A stretch of DNA of 64,000 nucleotides from Lewinellaceae bacterium (GCA_020636355.1 JACJYB010000005.1:186001-250000); one strand, 5' to 3'. Counted from the first letter of the stretch, positions 53,032-63,400 are shown. Program-made: numbers and translations. Notes: generated by a model not told the origin, from the letters alone.

Positions 53032-53649
53032 TCAATCTTCGGGTAATATTCTTTTGGCCATTTCCCAGAAAGCAAGCGTAAGGAAGAGTATTTCCACATC
53101 TCCCTCAGGGTCTTTCATAAAACTGAAGGCTCTTGAAATATACCCATTTGAACCTATGGCCGCAGGTAAAAGCTGAGCAATCTCATCCTTTCCCACAATA
53201 ATTGATGGATGCGGAGGGTGTGGAATTTGCATCGATGCCAGAACACGGCGAGGTTTTAACGAATAAAGATTATTGCCCTCAATGACTGCAGAAAGAGTAC
53301 CGTTGAATACAACTTCAATTTGATCACCACGAACCTGATACAAATACTCATCTCTGCTGTTTCGAATTAAAACCAGGGACCGGTTTCCAGAATATTTCTT
53401 GCGTGTGAAAATCAACAAAGGCTCGTAATAGATGGATGTCACTTTGCAGCGAACGATTTTAGCATTCCGTGCCCATCTTTTGGGATGTTGTTCCTGAATG
53501 TGATATGAGGTCAACGCTCGTTCTTCATCATCCCAGGTCACCAATTCACCAATCCAGGGAAATATTTCTTTGCGCAATGCCTCAGCATCACGCTGCATGC
53601 GGTTACGTACCGGTTCCAGATTAAGAAACTCTAAAATAGTCCGGATCAT
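53032..53649 (-). CDS. 205-residue hypothetical protein
   Basis: I do not recognise this protein. It is soluble, has no signal peptide, starts with a short helix (IRTILEFLNLEPVRNRMQRDAEALR), and then forms beta strands with a basic middle (HPKRWARNAKIVRCKV). The C terminus is helical (ILFLTLAFWEMAKRILPED). The frame is complete, unlike most neighbours. It stands alone with gene-free sequence on both sides. It resembles a small ligand- or nucleic-acid-binding protein only in general shape, and no function is proposed. Confidence 0.65.
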   Translation of the reverse strand: MIRTILEFLNLEPVRNRMQRDAEALRKEIFPWIGELVTWDDEERALTSYHIQEQHPKRWARNAKIVRCKVTSIYYEPLLIFTRKKYSGNRSLVLIRNSRDEYLYQVRGDQIEVVFNGTLSAVIEGNNLYSLKPRRVLASMQIPHPPHPSIIVGKDEIAQLLPAAIGSNGYISRAFSFMKDPEGDVEILFLTLAFWEMAKRILPED

Positions 53650-54094
53650 GGACTAAAGTTAAGGATTTACCCCGGGTATCTGGAAGTGTTCCGACGAGCT
53701 ATTCTTTTTCTCAGGCTAATCGATTCAATCGTCCGCTTAATCCCGGCTACAAACAGAAAGGAGGCTGCCATTCTTACGCGCCAGCCTCCTCACAAATCGA
53801 TGGGATGGTAATTTCCGCTTAAAACCGGACCAATGGTTGATTAACTGCTTTATTCGCCTTTCACATCAGAATCTGTCCTTTCGATTCTGGTGATTTACAA
53901 TCACTATGAAAGAATGCTGCAATGGTAACCTGGCCGGACCCAGGCAATAAAAGCAAATGGTCTCCAAAACCGCGCCGATCACACGGCCTACCCGGTTGAT
54001 TAAAAAGGACTTATGGCCTACTGGTTCTCTGAAAGATTAACAAATAATCTTGTAATTCTTGCGCTATCTTTAGGTTAACTAATCAAATGATCAC
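53650..54094. other. 445-base spacer with a 9-bp hairpin
   Basis: There is no gene. A perfect 9-bp inverted repeat (53759-53767 with 53782-53790) forms a hairpin without a strong T-tract on either strand, so it is not a clear terminator. A weak promoter box of the Bacteroidetes type, TATCTTTA, lies at 54065-54072 just before the next gene. Confidence 0.45.
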
Positions 54095-54607
54095 ATGTTC
54101 CGTCAGTTGCTTTTAGTTCTGTTCCTGTTTGTTTCTCTGTTCGTATCCGGACAACAATTGGTGACTCAAAACGGAGGGCATTGTTACACGCTGGATGTTC
54201 CGGAGTACATGGTAAAAACCTATGAGCTCAATGATGTCGCCACCCTTCAGTATCAAAATGCTTCCCGTGAAGCCTATGTGATCGTTATCGAGGACCCAAA
54301 AGATCAACTGGAAGACCTGGGTATGCACTTCATCAGTGCTTCGGACTTTATTTCGAGTTTCATAACCGATTACAAGTCAGAATCCGAATCCCGCACTGCC
54401 ACAGAGCTAACGGCATTTGATGAAGGACCAAATCATCTGGCCCAGGCGATGATCAGCTGGAATGAGGGTGAAGATGCATTTTACATGCTGGTAACCGCAG
54501 TAGAAACGGAAACGCATTTCTATAAAATTTTATGCTGGTCCGTAAACGAACATTGGGAAGAATTAAAAGCGGATTATTATCGCCTCTCCCGGACACTAAA
54601 AGATTGA
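54095..54607 (+). CDS. Exported 170-residue hypothetical protein
   Basis: A signal peptide (LLLVLFLFVSLFVSG, cleavage near QQ) precedes a compact alpha/beta domain. Strands such as AYVIVIEDP and AFYMLVTAVE alternate with helices, ending in WEELKADYYRLSRTLKD. The pattern is like small PsbP/MOG1-fold secreted proteins of Bacteroidota, but this is a guess from shape. No catalytic motif is visible. It is convergent with rpoD. Its reading frame is intact. Confidence 0.7.
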   Translation: MFRQLLLVLFLFVSLFVSGQQLVTQNGGHCYTLDVPEYMVKTYELNDVATLQYQNASREAYVIVIEDPKDQLEDLGMHFISASDFISSFITDYKSESESRTATELTAFDEGPNHLAQAMISWNEGEDAFYMLVTAVETETHFYKILCWSVNEHWEELKADYYRLSRTLKD

Positions 54608-54672
54608 TAGTCGTTACAAGCTGATGGCGTTGCCGTGAACCAATCAACTTTCGCACTACAACATTCCACGGG

Positions 54673-55550
54673 TTAACCCATGTAATATCGTGACTTGACT
54701 TTATTGAAGGATTTCCGGAGTCTGCGGAGGGCCCGTTCTTTGATCTGTCTTACGCGTTCACGGGTTAGACCGTACAATTCACCGATTTCTTCCAGGGTAA
54801 GCGCTTTATTCCCGTTAAGCCCATAGTAAGCCGCAAGTATCTCATATTCCCGAGGCCGACAATACCGACATTCCATAGCGCCATAGCGGACTTCGTCTTT
54901 GAGAGATTGTTCCATCAATTTCAAATCAGGGCGCAATTCATCCTCAAAAGTCATCAGGTCGAGCATGGTAACTCCATTGTCTTCGTCACTGCTGATCGGC
55001 GCATCAAAGGATACATGCCGGTGCCCGCTCTGCATGATTGAATCCACTTCTTTGACGGTCATATCAATAATTCAGCGAGTTCCTCACTGGAAGGCTCTCG
55101 TTCAAATTCCTGGATAAAAGACTGATACGCTTCATTGACCTTATTGAAGGTTCCCACTTTATTCAGCGGCAGACGGACGATGCGGGAATATTCTACAATA
55201 GCTTGTAGAATTGATTGGCGAATCCACCATACGGCATAAGAAATGAACTTAAACCCTTTGGTCTCATCAAATCGACGAGCGGCTTTCATCAAACCAACGT
55301 TGCCTTCATTGATCAAATCTGAAAGTGACAAACCCTGGTTTTGATATTGCTTAGCCACAGAAACTACAAATCTCAGGTTGGCTTTAGTCAGTTGCTCCAG
55401 GGCATCTTCATCGCCCTGTTTGATGCGACGCGATAGATCTGCCTCTTCTTCGGGTGTCAGGATATCTATCTTCCCGATATCATTGAGGTACTTATCAAGG
55501 GATAAACTCTCTCGATTGGTGATTCGATTAGTAATCTTGAGCTGTCGCAT
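54673..55550 (-). CDS. rpoD: Primary RNA polymerase sigma factor RpoD (frameshifted)
   Basis: This is the short Bacteroidetes-type sigma-70, without region 1.1. The start MRQLKITNRITNRES is typical. Region 2 (KANLRFVVSVAKQYQNQGLSL, GLMKAARRFDETKGFKFISYAVWWIRQ) recognises the -10-like element, and region 4 (ALTLEEIGELYGLTRERVRQIKERALRRLR) contains the HTH for the -33 element. It controls housekeeping transcription. The frame breaks at 55060 (ELAELLI then DMTVKEVDS), consistent with loss of one G. A second compensating change is likely in region 3.2/4 at about 54870. Since the gene is essential, these must be sequence errors. Length about 290 residues is normal. Confidence 0.93.
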
Positions 55551-55920
55551 CGTATTTTATCTGCTAATATCTTATACAATGAAAGGCTGGAAAAAGTTTC
55601 TCGACAAATGTTGCACCTATCGAACACAGGATAATAAATAGATCCTGTGTACCGGTCAGGCCAACGATTTGTATAATCTGATCAATGAAACAAAGACGCC
55701 TCCTGAAAGAAGTTCTTTGCTACAATTGCTCTCTTCGATACTCAAACGCAAAAATACACGGTAATGATACCAATATAATGAAATTATTCCTTGCTGCGAT
55801 GCGTAAAGCCGTGAAAGGCAATAAAAAAAAGGAGGCCCTGAAGGCATTTCAGAATACGTTTATCCAGATAAATGAATTCTGTAACGCACGAGGTCTCCCC
55901 TATGCTAAATGTTAAATGCT
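55551..55920. other. Spacer between pnp and rpoD, with a 9-bp inverted repeat
   Basis: A perfect inverted repeat ACACAGGAT/ATCCTGTGT lies at 55624-55632 and 55642-55650, upstream of rpoD. It could be an operator or RNA hairpin. A plus-strand frame at 55685-55915 encodes 76 codons with a basic middle, but there is no family match and no good ribosome site, so I do not call it a gene. Confidence 0.4.
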
Positions 55921-58288
55921 TTAATTCTGATTGTGGTCGTGATCCCGATCGGTCATGTTCCCGATTGCGATCGTGATCGTGATCGCGGTCCCGGTCATGT
56001 TCCCGATTGCGGTCGTGATCCCGGTCGCGGTTGATCCCGGTTCCGGTCATACCTCCCCGACGGTCGCCGCCACCGCGTTGATTTCTTCCACCACCGTGAT
56101 GCCGATCTGACCGGCGATCATCGCTCCGCTCCGAAGAAGTGTCTCCTTCAGCACGCGGCGGACGAGGAATCAGCGCTTTCATGGATAATTTCATTTTCCC
56201 GGTCTTCCGGTCAAGATCCAATAATTTGACGCGGACCTGATCACCTTCCTTCAGGACATCTTCCACGTTTTCAACCCGTCTGTGATCGATTTCCGATACG
56301 TGTAGCAGGCCACTCTTTCCCTTTAAAGTCAACAAAGGCCCCAAATGGCATCAATTGACGGACGACTGCATCGTATACCTCACCTACCTCGGGTACAAAC
56401 ACAATGTCTTTAACCCGTGCCAGTGCAGCCTCAATGGATTCTTTATTTGAACTGGCAATGTTTACAAAACCTTTTCCTTCCTTTTCTTCAATGGAAATGA
56501 CCGTGCCGGTCTTCTCCTGAATATCTTGAATAATCGATCCGCCAGGTCCGATAACGGCACCGATGAAAGATTTGTCGATGACTATCTCGACGATGCGAGG
56601 TGCATGCGGTTTGTAATCTTCACGCGGTTGATCGATCACTTCATTCATTTTGCCTAGGATATGCAACCGGCCTTTGCGGGCCTGCTCCAAAGCTTCAATC
56701 AAAAGATCGTACGGCAAACCGTCGATCTTGATATCCATTTGACAACCACAGATACCATTTTTTGGTTCCGGTAACTTTAAAGTCCATATCACCAAGGGCG
56801 TCTTCATCACCAAGGATGTCCGAAAGTATGGCGTATTTATCGCCTTCTTTAATCAAACCCATGGCGATGCCTGCGATCTGCTCGCTGATCTGCACGCCGC
56901 CGTCCATCAGTGCCAGAGAGCTGGCACAAACGGTAGCCATGGAAGATGAACCATTGGATTCCAGAATATCGGAAACCAGTCGGATGGTATAGGGCAATCC
57001 CTTGGGCATCACTTGTCGTACCGAACGACCGGCCAGATTGGCATGACCAACCTCCCGCCGTCCGGGGCCCACGCATTGGTTTTACTTCTCCGGTACTGTA
57101 TGGCGGAAAATTGTAATGCAGGATAAAGTCATCGTCATACGACAACAAAGCGGTATCAATCAGGACTTCATCCTGTTTGGTACCAAACGTTAAGGTGGTC
57201 AGTGATTGAGTCTCACCACGAGTAAACACTGCCGCTGAACCGTGCGCTGCAGGCAAATAATCCACTTCACACCAGATAGGACGGATTTCATCAGGATCGC
57301 GACCATCCAAACGCTTCCGGGTATCTAATACCATGTTGCGGATAACCTCTTTTTTAACTTATCAAAGTAGGCGCTGAGCATCGCTCCGTTCTCTTCCAGG
57401 TATTCTTCCCCATGCAGTTCCGTCAACTTTGACTTTCGCATCTTCGAGTATCGCTGAAAATCCGTCTTTGCGTTCCTGCTTGGGCAACGAACCGGCAGCA
57501 AAATCGTATATTCCCCTGGTTGCGAAGTCTTTGATCCATGCTTTTAAGATCTTCGTTTTCTTCCTTCTCGGTAATACCCGTTTGACGGTTGCCTTTTCGC
57601 CTACTTTCTGGGCCAGATCCAACTGGGCCTGGCACTGAATCTTAATGGCTTCGTGGCCAATACGAATGGCTTCCACCAGATCGGCTTCAGAACATTCTTT
57701 AGCCTCTCCTTCCACCATCGTAACATCTTTCATACTGGCAGCAACGATAATGTCAATATCGGCATTAGCCAAAGCGCTGCGAATCGGATTGACTACGTAT
57801 TCTCCATCGATCCGGGCGACACGTACTTCAGAGATCGGCCCATCCCAGTTGATATCGGACACGAGAGGCGGTAGATGCAGCCAGAGCGGCCAAAGAATCC
57901 GGCATTTCATCCTGGTCACCGGAAATCAGGTTAATGATAACCTGTGTTTCATTCATGTAACCATCGGGGAAAAGCGGACGGATCGCGCGGTCCACCAAAC
58001 GGCAGCAGATCAGCACTTCATAATCCGAAAGCTTTGCTTCCCGGCGAAAGAAGTTACCAGGGATCCGTCCGGCAGCGGCAAATTTTTCCTGATAATCTAC
58101 CGAAAGAGGGAAAAATGGTTGACCTTCTTTGGCTTCTTTGTTGGAAACGACGTTGCCAAAAGCATGGTCGAACCGACCCGCACCATAACAGATCCGTGGG
58201 CCTGCGCTGCTAGTTTGCCTGTTTCCAGTGTGACTACCCTCCCATCCGGTAATTCGAATGAAGTTGTAATTGGAATTTGATTTCCCAT
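55921..58288 (-). CDS. pnp: Polynucleotide phosphorylase with long RGG/RD-rich tail (frameshifted)
   Basis: PNPase is a 3'-5' exoribonuclease that uses phosphate, part of RNA decay. The corrected protein starts MGNQIPITTSFELPDGR at 58288 and carries the two RNase PH domains (ARIDGEYVVNPIRSAL, HYNFPPYSTGEVKP), a KH domain (GAVIGPGGSIIQDIQE) and an S1 domain (GLLHVSEIDHRRVENVEDV). An unusual C-terminal tail follows: an RGG stretch (GGGRNQRGGGDRRGG), then alternating Arg-Asp/His-Asp repeats. Corrected length is about 789 residues. Frame changes occur near 58095, 57875, 57370, 57070, 56740, 56340 and 55945. With the last change corrected the protein ends DRDHDHNQN at 55921. It follows rpsO, the classic pnp-rpsO arrangement. 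Confidence 0.92.
55924..56040 (-). repeat. 42-bp tandem repeat encoding the RD/HD-rich PNPase tail
   Basis: The motif GGTCATGTTCCCGATTGCG (plus strand) recurs at 55951 and 55993, a period of 42 bases or 14 codons, within a stretch of near repeats of CGRGATC-like units. It encodes the alternating Arg-Asp and His-Asp tail of PNPase. Such repeats change length easily by slippage and are also prone to assembly error. Confidence 0.7.
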
Positions 58289-58377
58289 AAAAAAGAATTT
58301 AACAAATGAATAAAGACCCAATTGCCATGCAACGGGCTGAATTAGGAAGGATCACACAAGGAGGGAAAAAAGAAGGT

Positions 58378-58406
58378 GGGTATACGAAGATTACTTCCGT
58401 ATACCC
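58378..58406 (-). terminator. Terminator or attenuator hairpin overlapping the rpsO stop
   Basis: A perfect 9-bp stem (GGGTATACG at 58378-58386 with CGTATACCC at 58398-58406) spans the corrected rpsO stop (58391-58393) and is followed, on the minus strand, by a T-rich stretch (TTCTTTTTTCC). It lies between rpsO and pnp and could act as a partial terminator or an RNase processing site, as in the rpsO-pnp junction of other bacteria. Confidence 0.65.
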
Positions 58407-58667
58407 AATTTCTCGATCAGACTACGATATTCGCTGATGTCTTCTTATGCTGCAGATAATTCAGCAGTCTTTTTCTTTTACCAACTAAAGTCAACAGGGT
58501 ACGGCGACACTGGTGATCTTTTTTGTTTTCTCACGTAGGTGACTGGATAGCATGTTAATGCGTTCGGTAAACAAAGCAATTTGAGCATCCGTCGAACCGG
58601 TATTACTGGCTGCTCCGCCGAACTGTTCGAATAACTTAGCCTTTTTTTCTTTCGTTAATGCTGACAT
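58391..58667 (-). CDS. rpsO: 30S ribosomal protein S15 (two frameshifts)
   Basis: S15 is a primary 16S rRNA-binding protein of the small subunit. The frames give MSALTKEKKAKLFEQFGG, STDAQIALFTERINMLSSHLRE, CRRTLLTLVGKRKRLLNYLQHK and DISEYRSLIEKLGIRK, which is the complete family sequence. Two frame changes, near 58525 in an A/T homopolymer and near 58450, interrupt it. Corrected length is about 90 residues, as expected. The start ATG is at 58667. Essential function makes sequence error the only reasonable reason for the breaks. It is upstream of pnp. Confidence 0.93.
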
Positions 58668-58708
58668 ATTTGTCTTTCTTAAATATCTACTTTCGAATAA
58701 ACAGGCTG

Positions 58709-58716
58709 CAAAGATA
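58709..58716 (-). promoter_or_regulatory. Candidate -7 box TATCTTTG of the rpsO promoter
   Basis: On the minus strand TATCTTTG matches the Bacteroidota TAnnTTTG consensus and lies about 42 bases upstream of the rpsO start. No good -33 TTTG is seen at the usual distance, so this is a moderate call. Confidence 0.5.
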
Positions 58717-58759
58717 ATGGTTTATCTTTTTATTACCAGTAGTTGATCCAAATTTTATT

Positions 58760-59541
58760 TTATGAGTCTTGCTCCCCGGTTTTCGCTTCGTTCCATAAGG
58801 CATCCATCTCTTCCAGACTCATTCCTGCAGGGGCTTCACAGCCTGGGTCTCAATAAATTCAAACCTCCTCTTAAATTTTCGGTTGGAGCGCTCCAGGGCG
58901 GTCTCCGGATCGACCCCCAGAAATCGCGCATAATTGACCATTGCAAACAACACATCCCCAAACTCATCCTCCAGGCGCAGTCGATCGTTTCCGGAGACTC
59001 TCTCAGTACTTCCTGTAGCTCGCCCATTTCCTCTTCCACCTTCGCATAAACTTGTTCCGTGGTTTCCCATTCAAAACCCACTTGCTTGGTCTTTTCCTGC
59101 ATTCTGTATGCCTTCACCATGGCTGGTAAAGAATTCGGCACACCGGCAAGAATGGATTTTTACCTTCCTGAAGCTTGATCTGTTCCCAGTTGCGTTTGAC
59201 ATCGTCATCATTTTCAACCTTAACATCTCCGTAGATATGCGGATGTCTTTTGACCAATTTATCGCAGACCGCATGCAAGGCATCCGCTATGTCCCACTTC
59301 TTCTGTTCACTGGCGATGCGTGCATAAAAACCATGTGCAAAAGCAAATCACCGATCTCTTCTTTGATCCCCTCCCAATCCTCATCCAGGATGGCATCAGC
59401 CAATTCATAGGTTTCTTCGATGGTCAGGTTTCGTAGTGAGTGGATGGTCTGTTTGCGGTCCCAGGGACACTGTTCACGCAGCTCATCCATGATTTGCAAT
59501 AAACGTCCGAATGCGATCAACTTTGTATCATCAGGCATCAT
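58760..59541 (-). CDS. mazG: Nucleoside triphosphate pyrophosphohydrolase MazG (frameshifted)
   Basis: MazG hydrolyses (d)NTPs to NMP and pyrophosphate and cleans noncanonical nucleotides. Two MazG-type helical repeats are present, each with the EExxE...ExxD metal site: REQCPWDRKQTIHSLRNLTIEETYELADA with KEEIGDLLLHMVF, and KVEEEMGELQEVL with LEDEFGDVLFAMVNYAR. The end NEAKTGEQDS is reached after a frame change near 58835. Other changes are near 59290, 59130 and 59040. Corrected length is about 260 residues, normal for the full-length enzyme. It is divergent from the small NqrM-like gene and convergent with nothing nearby; rpsO is downstream in the same direction. Confidence 0.92.
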
Positions 59542-59559
59542 TATGGAACTTTTAGTTTG

Positions 59560-59567
59560 TACCTTTG
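59560..59567 (+). promoter_or_regulatory. Candidate -7 box TACCTTTG of the NqrM-like gene
   Basis: TACCTTTG fits the TAnnTTTG consensus of Bacteroidota and lies 35 bases before the ATG at 59602, in the short gap between it and the divergent mazG. The -33 element is weak. Confidence 0.5.
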
Positions 59568-59601
59568 TTGCAAAGATTAAGAAAACAACCTAACAATCCT
59601 G

Positions 59602-59820
59602 ATGGAATTTCTATATGTTTTAGCAATCATCTTTGGAGTATTTTTGATCTCCTTTGGATTGATCAACATTCGTCATATACTGACAGGCAATGAATTCAGA
59701 GGAACCTGCGCGACCAATAATCCATTGTTGAAAAATGAAATCGGTGAGTGCACAGTGTGTGGCAGGGTGACCGGTGAAGCATGTAAGATGCCAGAAGTTA
59801 AGGAAGGAGAGACCGTATAA
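59602..59820 (+). CDS. Small membrane protein with cysteine motif, NqrM-like
   Basis: Residues 1-25 form one membrane helix (LYVLAIIFGVFLISFGLI). A soluble tail follows with GTC at about residue 35 and CTVCGR further on, giving four cysteines. This layout, one helix plus a Cys-rich tail after a G-x-C motif, is that of NqrM/DUF539-type proteins, which help insert iron into the Na+-NADH:quinone reductase. The similarity is limited and no nqr genes are in the window, so the link is tentative. The frame is intact at 72 residues. Confidence 0.7.
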   Translation: MEFLYVLAIIFGVFLISFGLINIRHILTGNEFRGTCATNNPLLKNEIGECTVCGRVTGEACKMPEVKEGETV

Positions 59821-60287
59821 TCTGGTTGCCACCCCAATCCGTAGCTATAAATTTAATTCAGGGTTGGTACCAGCTATCGCTTGTCTATAATGCGAGAACC
59901 CACCATCAGGGATACGCTCATAAAAATAGCCAGACCCACAATCGTCAAAATCAACATACTTTTCCGTTTTACGCTTCGTCTTGCTCTATGACTTTACGGC
60001 TTCGGATTTGGGATGGCCTAAATATGCTACAAATAAAAGTAACTTATAAAGTGTACAACGGGGAAAAAATTACATTTTTTAACTCCCATACATAAGCCAA
60101 ATATAAAAACTGCTTATACATTAGGCAACTTTATATTAAAGATTTTTCACATCTTATTGAAAGTTCATTACGTGCTATAAAAAAAGACCTGCATCAGGTT
60201 CCCACTCGCCAGAACCCAATGCAGGTCTCTTAACTTTCGCCAGGCAGGTCACCTGGCCAGGCTAATTAAGTTTGATTCTCTTGAATG
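59821..60287. other. 467-base gene-poor spacer
   Basis: Between the small membrane gene and the chorismate operon there is no supported gene. A plus-strand frame at 59826-60095 lacks coding character. The operon terminator sits near the right end of this stretch. Confidence 0.5.
60178..60228 (-). terminator. Rho-independent terminator of the aromatic amino acid operon
   Basis: A 10-bp perfect stem (AGACCTGCAT at 60185-60194 with 60219-60228) has an A-run to its left (60178-60185), a U-tract on the minus strand. It lies 60 bases past the corrected stop of the DAHP synthase-chorismate mutase gene. Confidence 0.85.
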
Positions 60288-61378
60288 TCAGGATTTTACC
60301 TCAATGGTTTCATTCATGATCCTGGCCTGATGGTTGATGGATTCTTCATGAATTGCCGTAAAGACCTTCCGGATGAAATCCCCGCTTAACCCTTGGTCTT
60401 CTCCTTTTTTGACCACCGTCTCGATAATTTCGTTCCAACGATCCGGCTGGTAAATGGAAATGTTATTCAGTTTTTATAGTTCCCAATGGCTTCGGACAAC
60501 TTCATCCGGTCACTCAATAAATGCATGATCTCACGATCGATGTTGTCGATCTGGTTCCGTAATTCATGGATATTCTCCTGATATTCCTTACTACTTGACT
60601 TTAATTCCCGGATGATCAAACGGTCCACGATGTCCTGAAATCCGGTTGGGGTAACCTGCTGGGCGGCATCACTCCAGGCATTGTCCGGATCGATATGCGT
60701 TTCCAGCATAAGCCCATCGTAGTTTAGATCCAGAGCCTGCTGTGAGATATCCTTCAGCAGCGTACGGTTTCCACAGATATGACTTGCATCGACTATGAGT
60801 TGAAGTTCGGGATAGCGCCTTTTTTTGAATTCCAGTGCAATCTCCCATCGGGGTATATTGCGGTAAACGGATTTACCGTAGGTACTGAATCCCCGATGAA
60901 TAATCCCCAGACGACTGATGCCTGCTTTATAAAGTCGTTCAATAGCTCCAATCCATAAGCTGAGGTCCGGGTTGATCGGATTCTTCACCAATACCGGAAT
61001 GTCAATCCCTTCCAGCGCATCGGCAACTTCCTGAACCGAAAACGGATTCACCGTGGTACGGGCTCCAATCCAAAGCACATCTACGCCTGCTTTCAAAGAT
61101 TCGAAAACGTGCTGCGTATTGGCCACTTCAACGGTTGTTTTAAGGCCATAGGTCTCTTTGACCTGCTTTAACCAGCGTAATCCATCCCTACCAATACCTT
61201 CAAAAGAATTCGGTCTTGTACGGGGTTTCCATATCCCGGCGCGAAACAGGTCAATGTTTTTGTCAGCAAGTTGTTCGGCGGTGCGCATTACCTGTTCTTC
61301 GGTCTCTGCACTACAGGGTCCGGCGATAAGAACCGGTCTCTTCAGGTTTTCAAAAACGGGTTTGATGTTCATTTCCAT
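60288..61378 (-). CDS. Bifunctional DAHP synthase / chorismate mutase (frameshifted near the end)
   Basis: The N-terminal domain makes DAHP from phosphoenolpyruvate and erythrose 4-phosphate: IAGPCSAETEEQV, FRAGIWKPRTRPNSFEGIG, WIGARTTVNPF, LGIIHRGFSTYGK and DASHICGNRTLL are its signatures. The C-terminal 90 residues are an AroQ-type chorismate mutase (LRNQIDNIDREIMHLLSDRMKLSEAIGNYK), which converts chorismate to prephenate. The frame stops at 60467, but restoring one A in an A5 run gives KKLNNISIYQPDRWNEIIE to a stop at 60288, which completes the mutase. Corrected length is about 363 residues. It is the last gene of the operon pheA-aminotransferase-tyrA-this gene, so the first pathway step and the branch to Phe and Tyr are made together. 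Confidence 0.92.
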
Positions 61379-61384
61379 GATGGA

Positions 61385-62232
61385 TTACTTTAATATTTTG
61401 CGAATGTGATTTGCCTGATCAATTAATTCGTGGAAAGTATTAAAATCCTTTTTGATTAGAAGGCTGCGAAATCGTGATAGGACATTGATGTGTTCATCCA
61501 ATACATCGAGCACATTATCCCGGTTCTGGCGAAAAATAGGAACCCACATATCCGGTGAGCTCTTTGCCAGCCGCACCGTAGAGTCAAAACCACCACTGGC
61601 GAGTTGAAAAATCCTTTTTTCATCCTTCTCCTTTGCTAATACCGTAAGGGCTAAAGCAAATGAGGATATATGGGAAATGTGGGACACATAGGCTGCGTGC
61701 AGATCATGTTCATGGGCTTCAAGTTCTACGATCCGCATGCCCAAAGCCTCATAGAGCTCAATGACTCTTGCCACCGCATCCGATGCGCTCCCCTCCCGAT
61801 TACAGATCACTGAACATTTGCCTTCAAATAACCCACTGATGGCTGCCCCCGGGCCGGAGTTTTCCTTCCAGCCATGGGATGCGAGGCCACATACCGGCTC
61901 CGCATCGCATGATCTTTAACCGATTCTATCAGTGCTTCTTTGGTGGACCCTGCGTCCATCACCGTCTGGTTCGCATTGACCTGATCCAATATTCCGGGCA
62001 AGACCTGCAGCATGGCATCCACCGGTATGGTTAAAAAAACCAGATCCGCTTCCAGGAGGGCTTCGCTCATCGGCAGGACCAGATCAACCAAGCCCAATTC
62101 GAGAGCCTGCGTGGCATGGCTTTCATTATTCTCCACACCGATAATCCGTGCAGCAAGGCCCCCCTGCTCCCGGATATCCTTTGCAAACGAGCCACCAATG
62201 TGCCCCAGCCCTATTATCGTGATCTGATTCAT
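61385..62232 (-). CDS. tyrA: Prephenate dehydrogenase (one frameshift)
   Basis: It oxidises prephenate to 4-hydroxyphenylpyruvate for tyrosine. The N terminus has the Rossmann loop ITIIGLGHIGGSFAKDI and the substrate-site VMDAGSTKEAL and ASHPMAG. The C-terminal helical dimerisation domain includes HDLHAAYVSHISHISSFALA. The frame changes near 61850, after SHPMAG, and the other frame continues NSGPGAAISGLFEGK to the stop. Corrected length is about 282 residues. The ATG overlaps the aminotransferase stop (62229-62232). The gap to the DAHP synthase gene is six bases. Confidence 0.92.
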
Positions 62233-63400
62233 GACTTAATTGCCGCAGTTGTTTTTAAGCGCTCCAGTGCAGCATCAAAGGTAGATACCGGGGCGCATAA
62301 TGATATCCGGATGTACCGGTCACCCCGGGATCCAAAGATGCCTCCAGGCGTGATAAATACATCGTTTTCATACAATATCTTATCGGAAAGCTCGTAGCCA
62401 TCACGGACCTGGTCAGGCACCTTTCCCCAAACAAACATTCCAACGGAATCCGGGTCATAGCTGCAGTCCAATGCATCCATGAGTGCATAAACCCGCGCTT
62501 CCCTTTCCCGGTATACCGCATTCAGTTGATCGAACCAATCCTGCCCTAATGCAAGGGCATGAGCGGCCGCAAGTTGCGCAGGGGCGAACATCCCGGAATC
62601 CATGTTGCTCTTGAACCGCAGGACATCCCGGATTATTGCTGCATTTCCTACCATGGCTCCCTGTCTCCAGCCTGCCATATTGTGACTTTTACTCAATGAA
62701 TTTAACTCGACAGCTACTTCCCTGGCTCCAGGTCTCGCCATCAGGCTGAGCGGCTGGTTGTTCCTTATAAAACTGTAAGGATTGTCATGTGCAAGAATAA
62801 TGTTGTGTTTGCGGGCAAACCGGATACATGCATCAAAAAAGTTGGGGTTGCCAAGGCACCTGTAGGCATGTGGGGATAGTTGATCCACATGATTTTAACC
62901 TTACTTAAATCTTGCGTGGCCCAGAGCTTCCAAATCGGGCAGCCAGTGGTTTGCAGCATCCAGTTCATAAGTCCGGACCACCCCCCGGCCAATCGGGTTG
63001 CAGATGCATAGGTGGGATAACCAGGGTTTGGTACAAGGACTTCGTCGCCGGCGTTGATAAAGGCCATGGAGAGATGCATAATACCTTCCTTGGAGCCGGT
63101 CAAAGGCAAGATTTCCTCCTGGGAATCAAGTTCAACCTGATACCAGTTGCGGTAAAAGCTTGCCCAACCTTCCCTCAATGCCGGCAAACCAATATACGAT
63201 TGATACGCATGCATGTCCGGACGGGCACTTTGCTGACTCAAAACATGGATGACTGAATCATCCGGTGCGAGGTCAGGGCTGCCTATCCCAAGATTAATAA
63301 TGGTCTTCCCGGATGCTCGCAATTGAGCGATCTCTTTCAACTTCAGGGAGAAGTAATATTCTTCTACTCCCTGCAAACGATTTGATGCTTCAATTGCCAT
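62229..63400 (-). CDS. Class I/II PLP aminotransferase of the aromatic operon (frameshifted)
   Basis: The fold-type I signatures are LPLTGSKEGIMHLSMAF, NYPHMPTGA, LAHDNPYSF and the PLP lysine in ELNSLSKSHNMAGWR. The start MAIEASNRLQGVEEYYFSLKL and the GIGSPDLAPDD strand resemble LL-diaminopimelate aminotransferase/AspC-like enzymes that, in Bacteroidota, sit in the pheA operon and are taken to transaminate prephenate or phenylpyruvate/hydroxyphenylpyruvate. Frame changes near 62985 and 62870 split it; corrected length is about 390 residues. The start overlaps the pheA stop by 11 bases and the stop overlaps the tyrA start. Confidence 0.88.

Noticed and set aside
55685..55915. Plus-strand frame of 76 codons between pnp and rpoD
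   Set aside because: Basic but matches no family I recognise, lacks a ribosome site and lies in a region opposed to pnp. It does not fit ribosomal protein S20, which I considered.
59826..60095. Plus-strand 89-codon frame after the NqrM-like gene
   Set aside because: The peptide is low in coding character and its first codon is part of the spacer; no homologue recognised.
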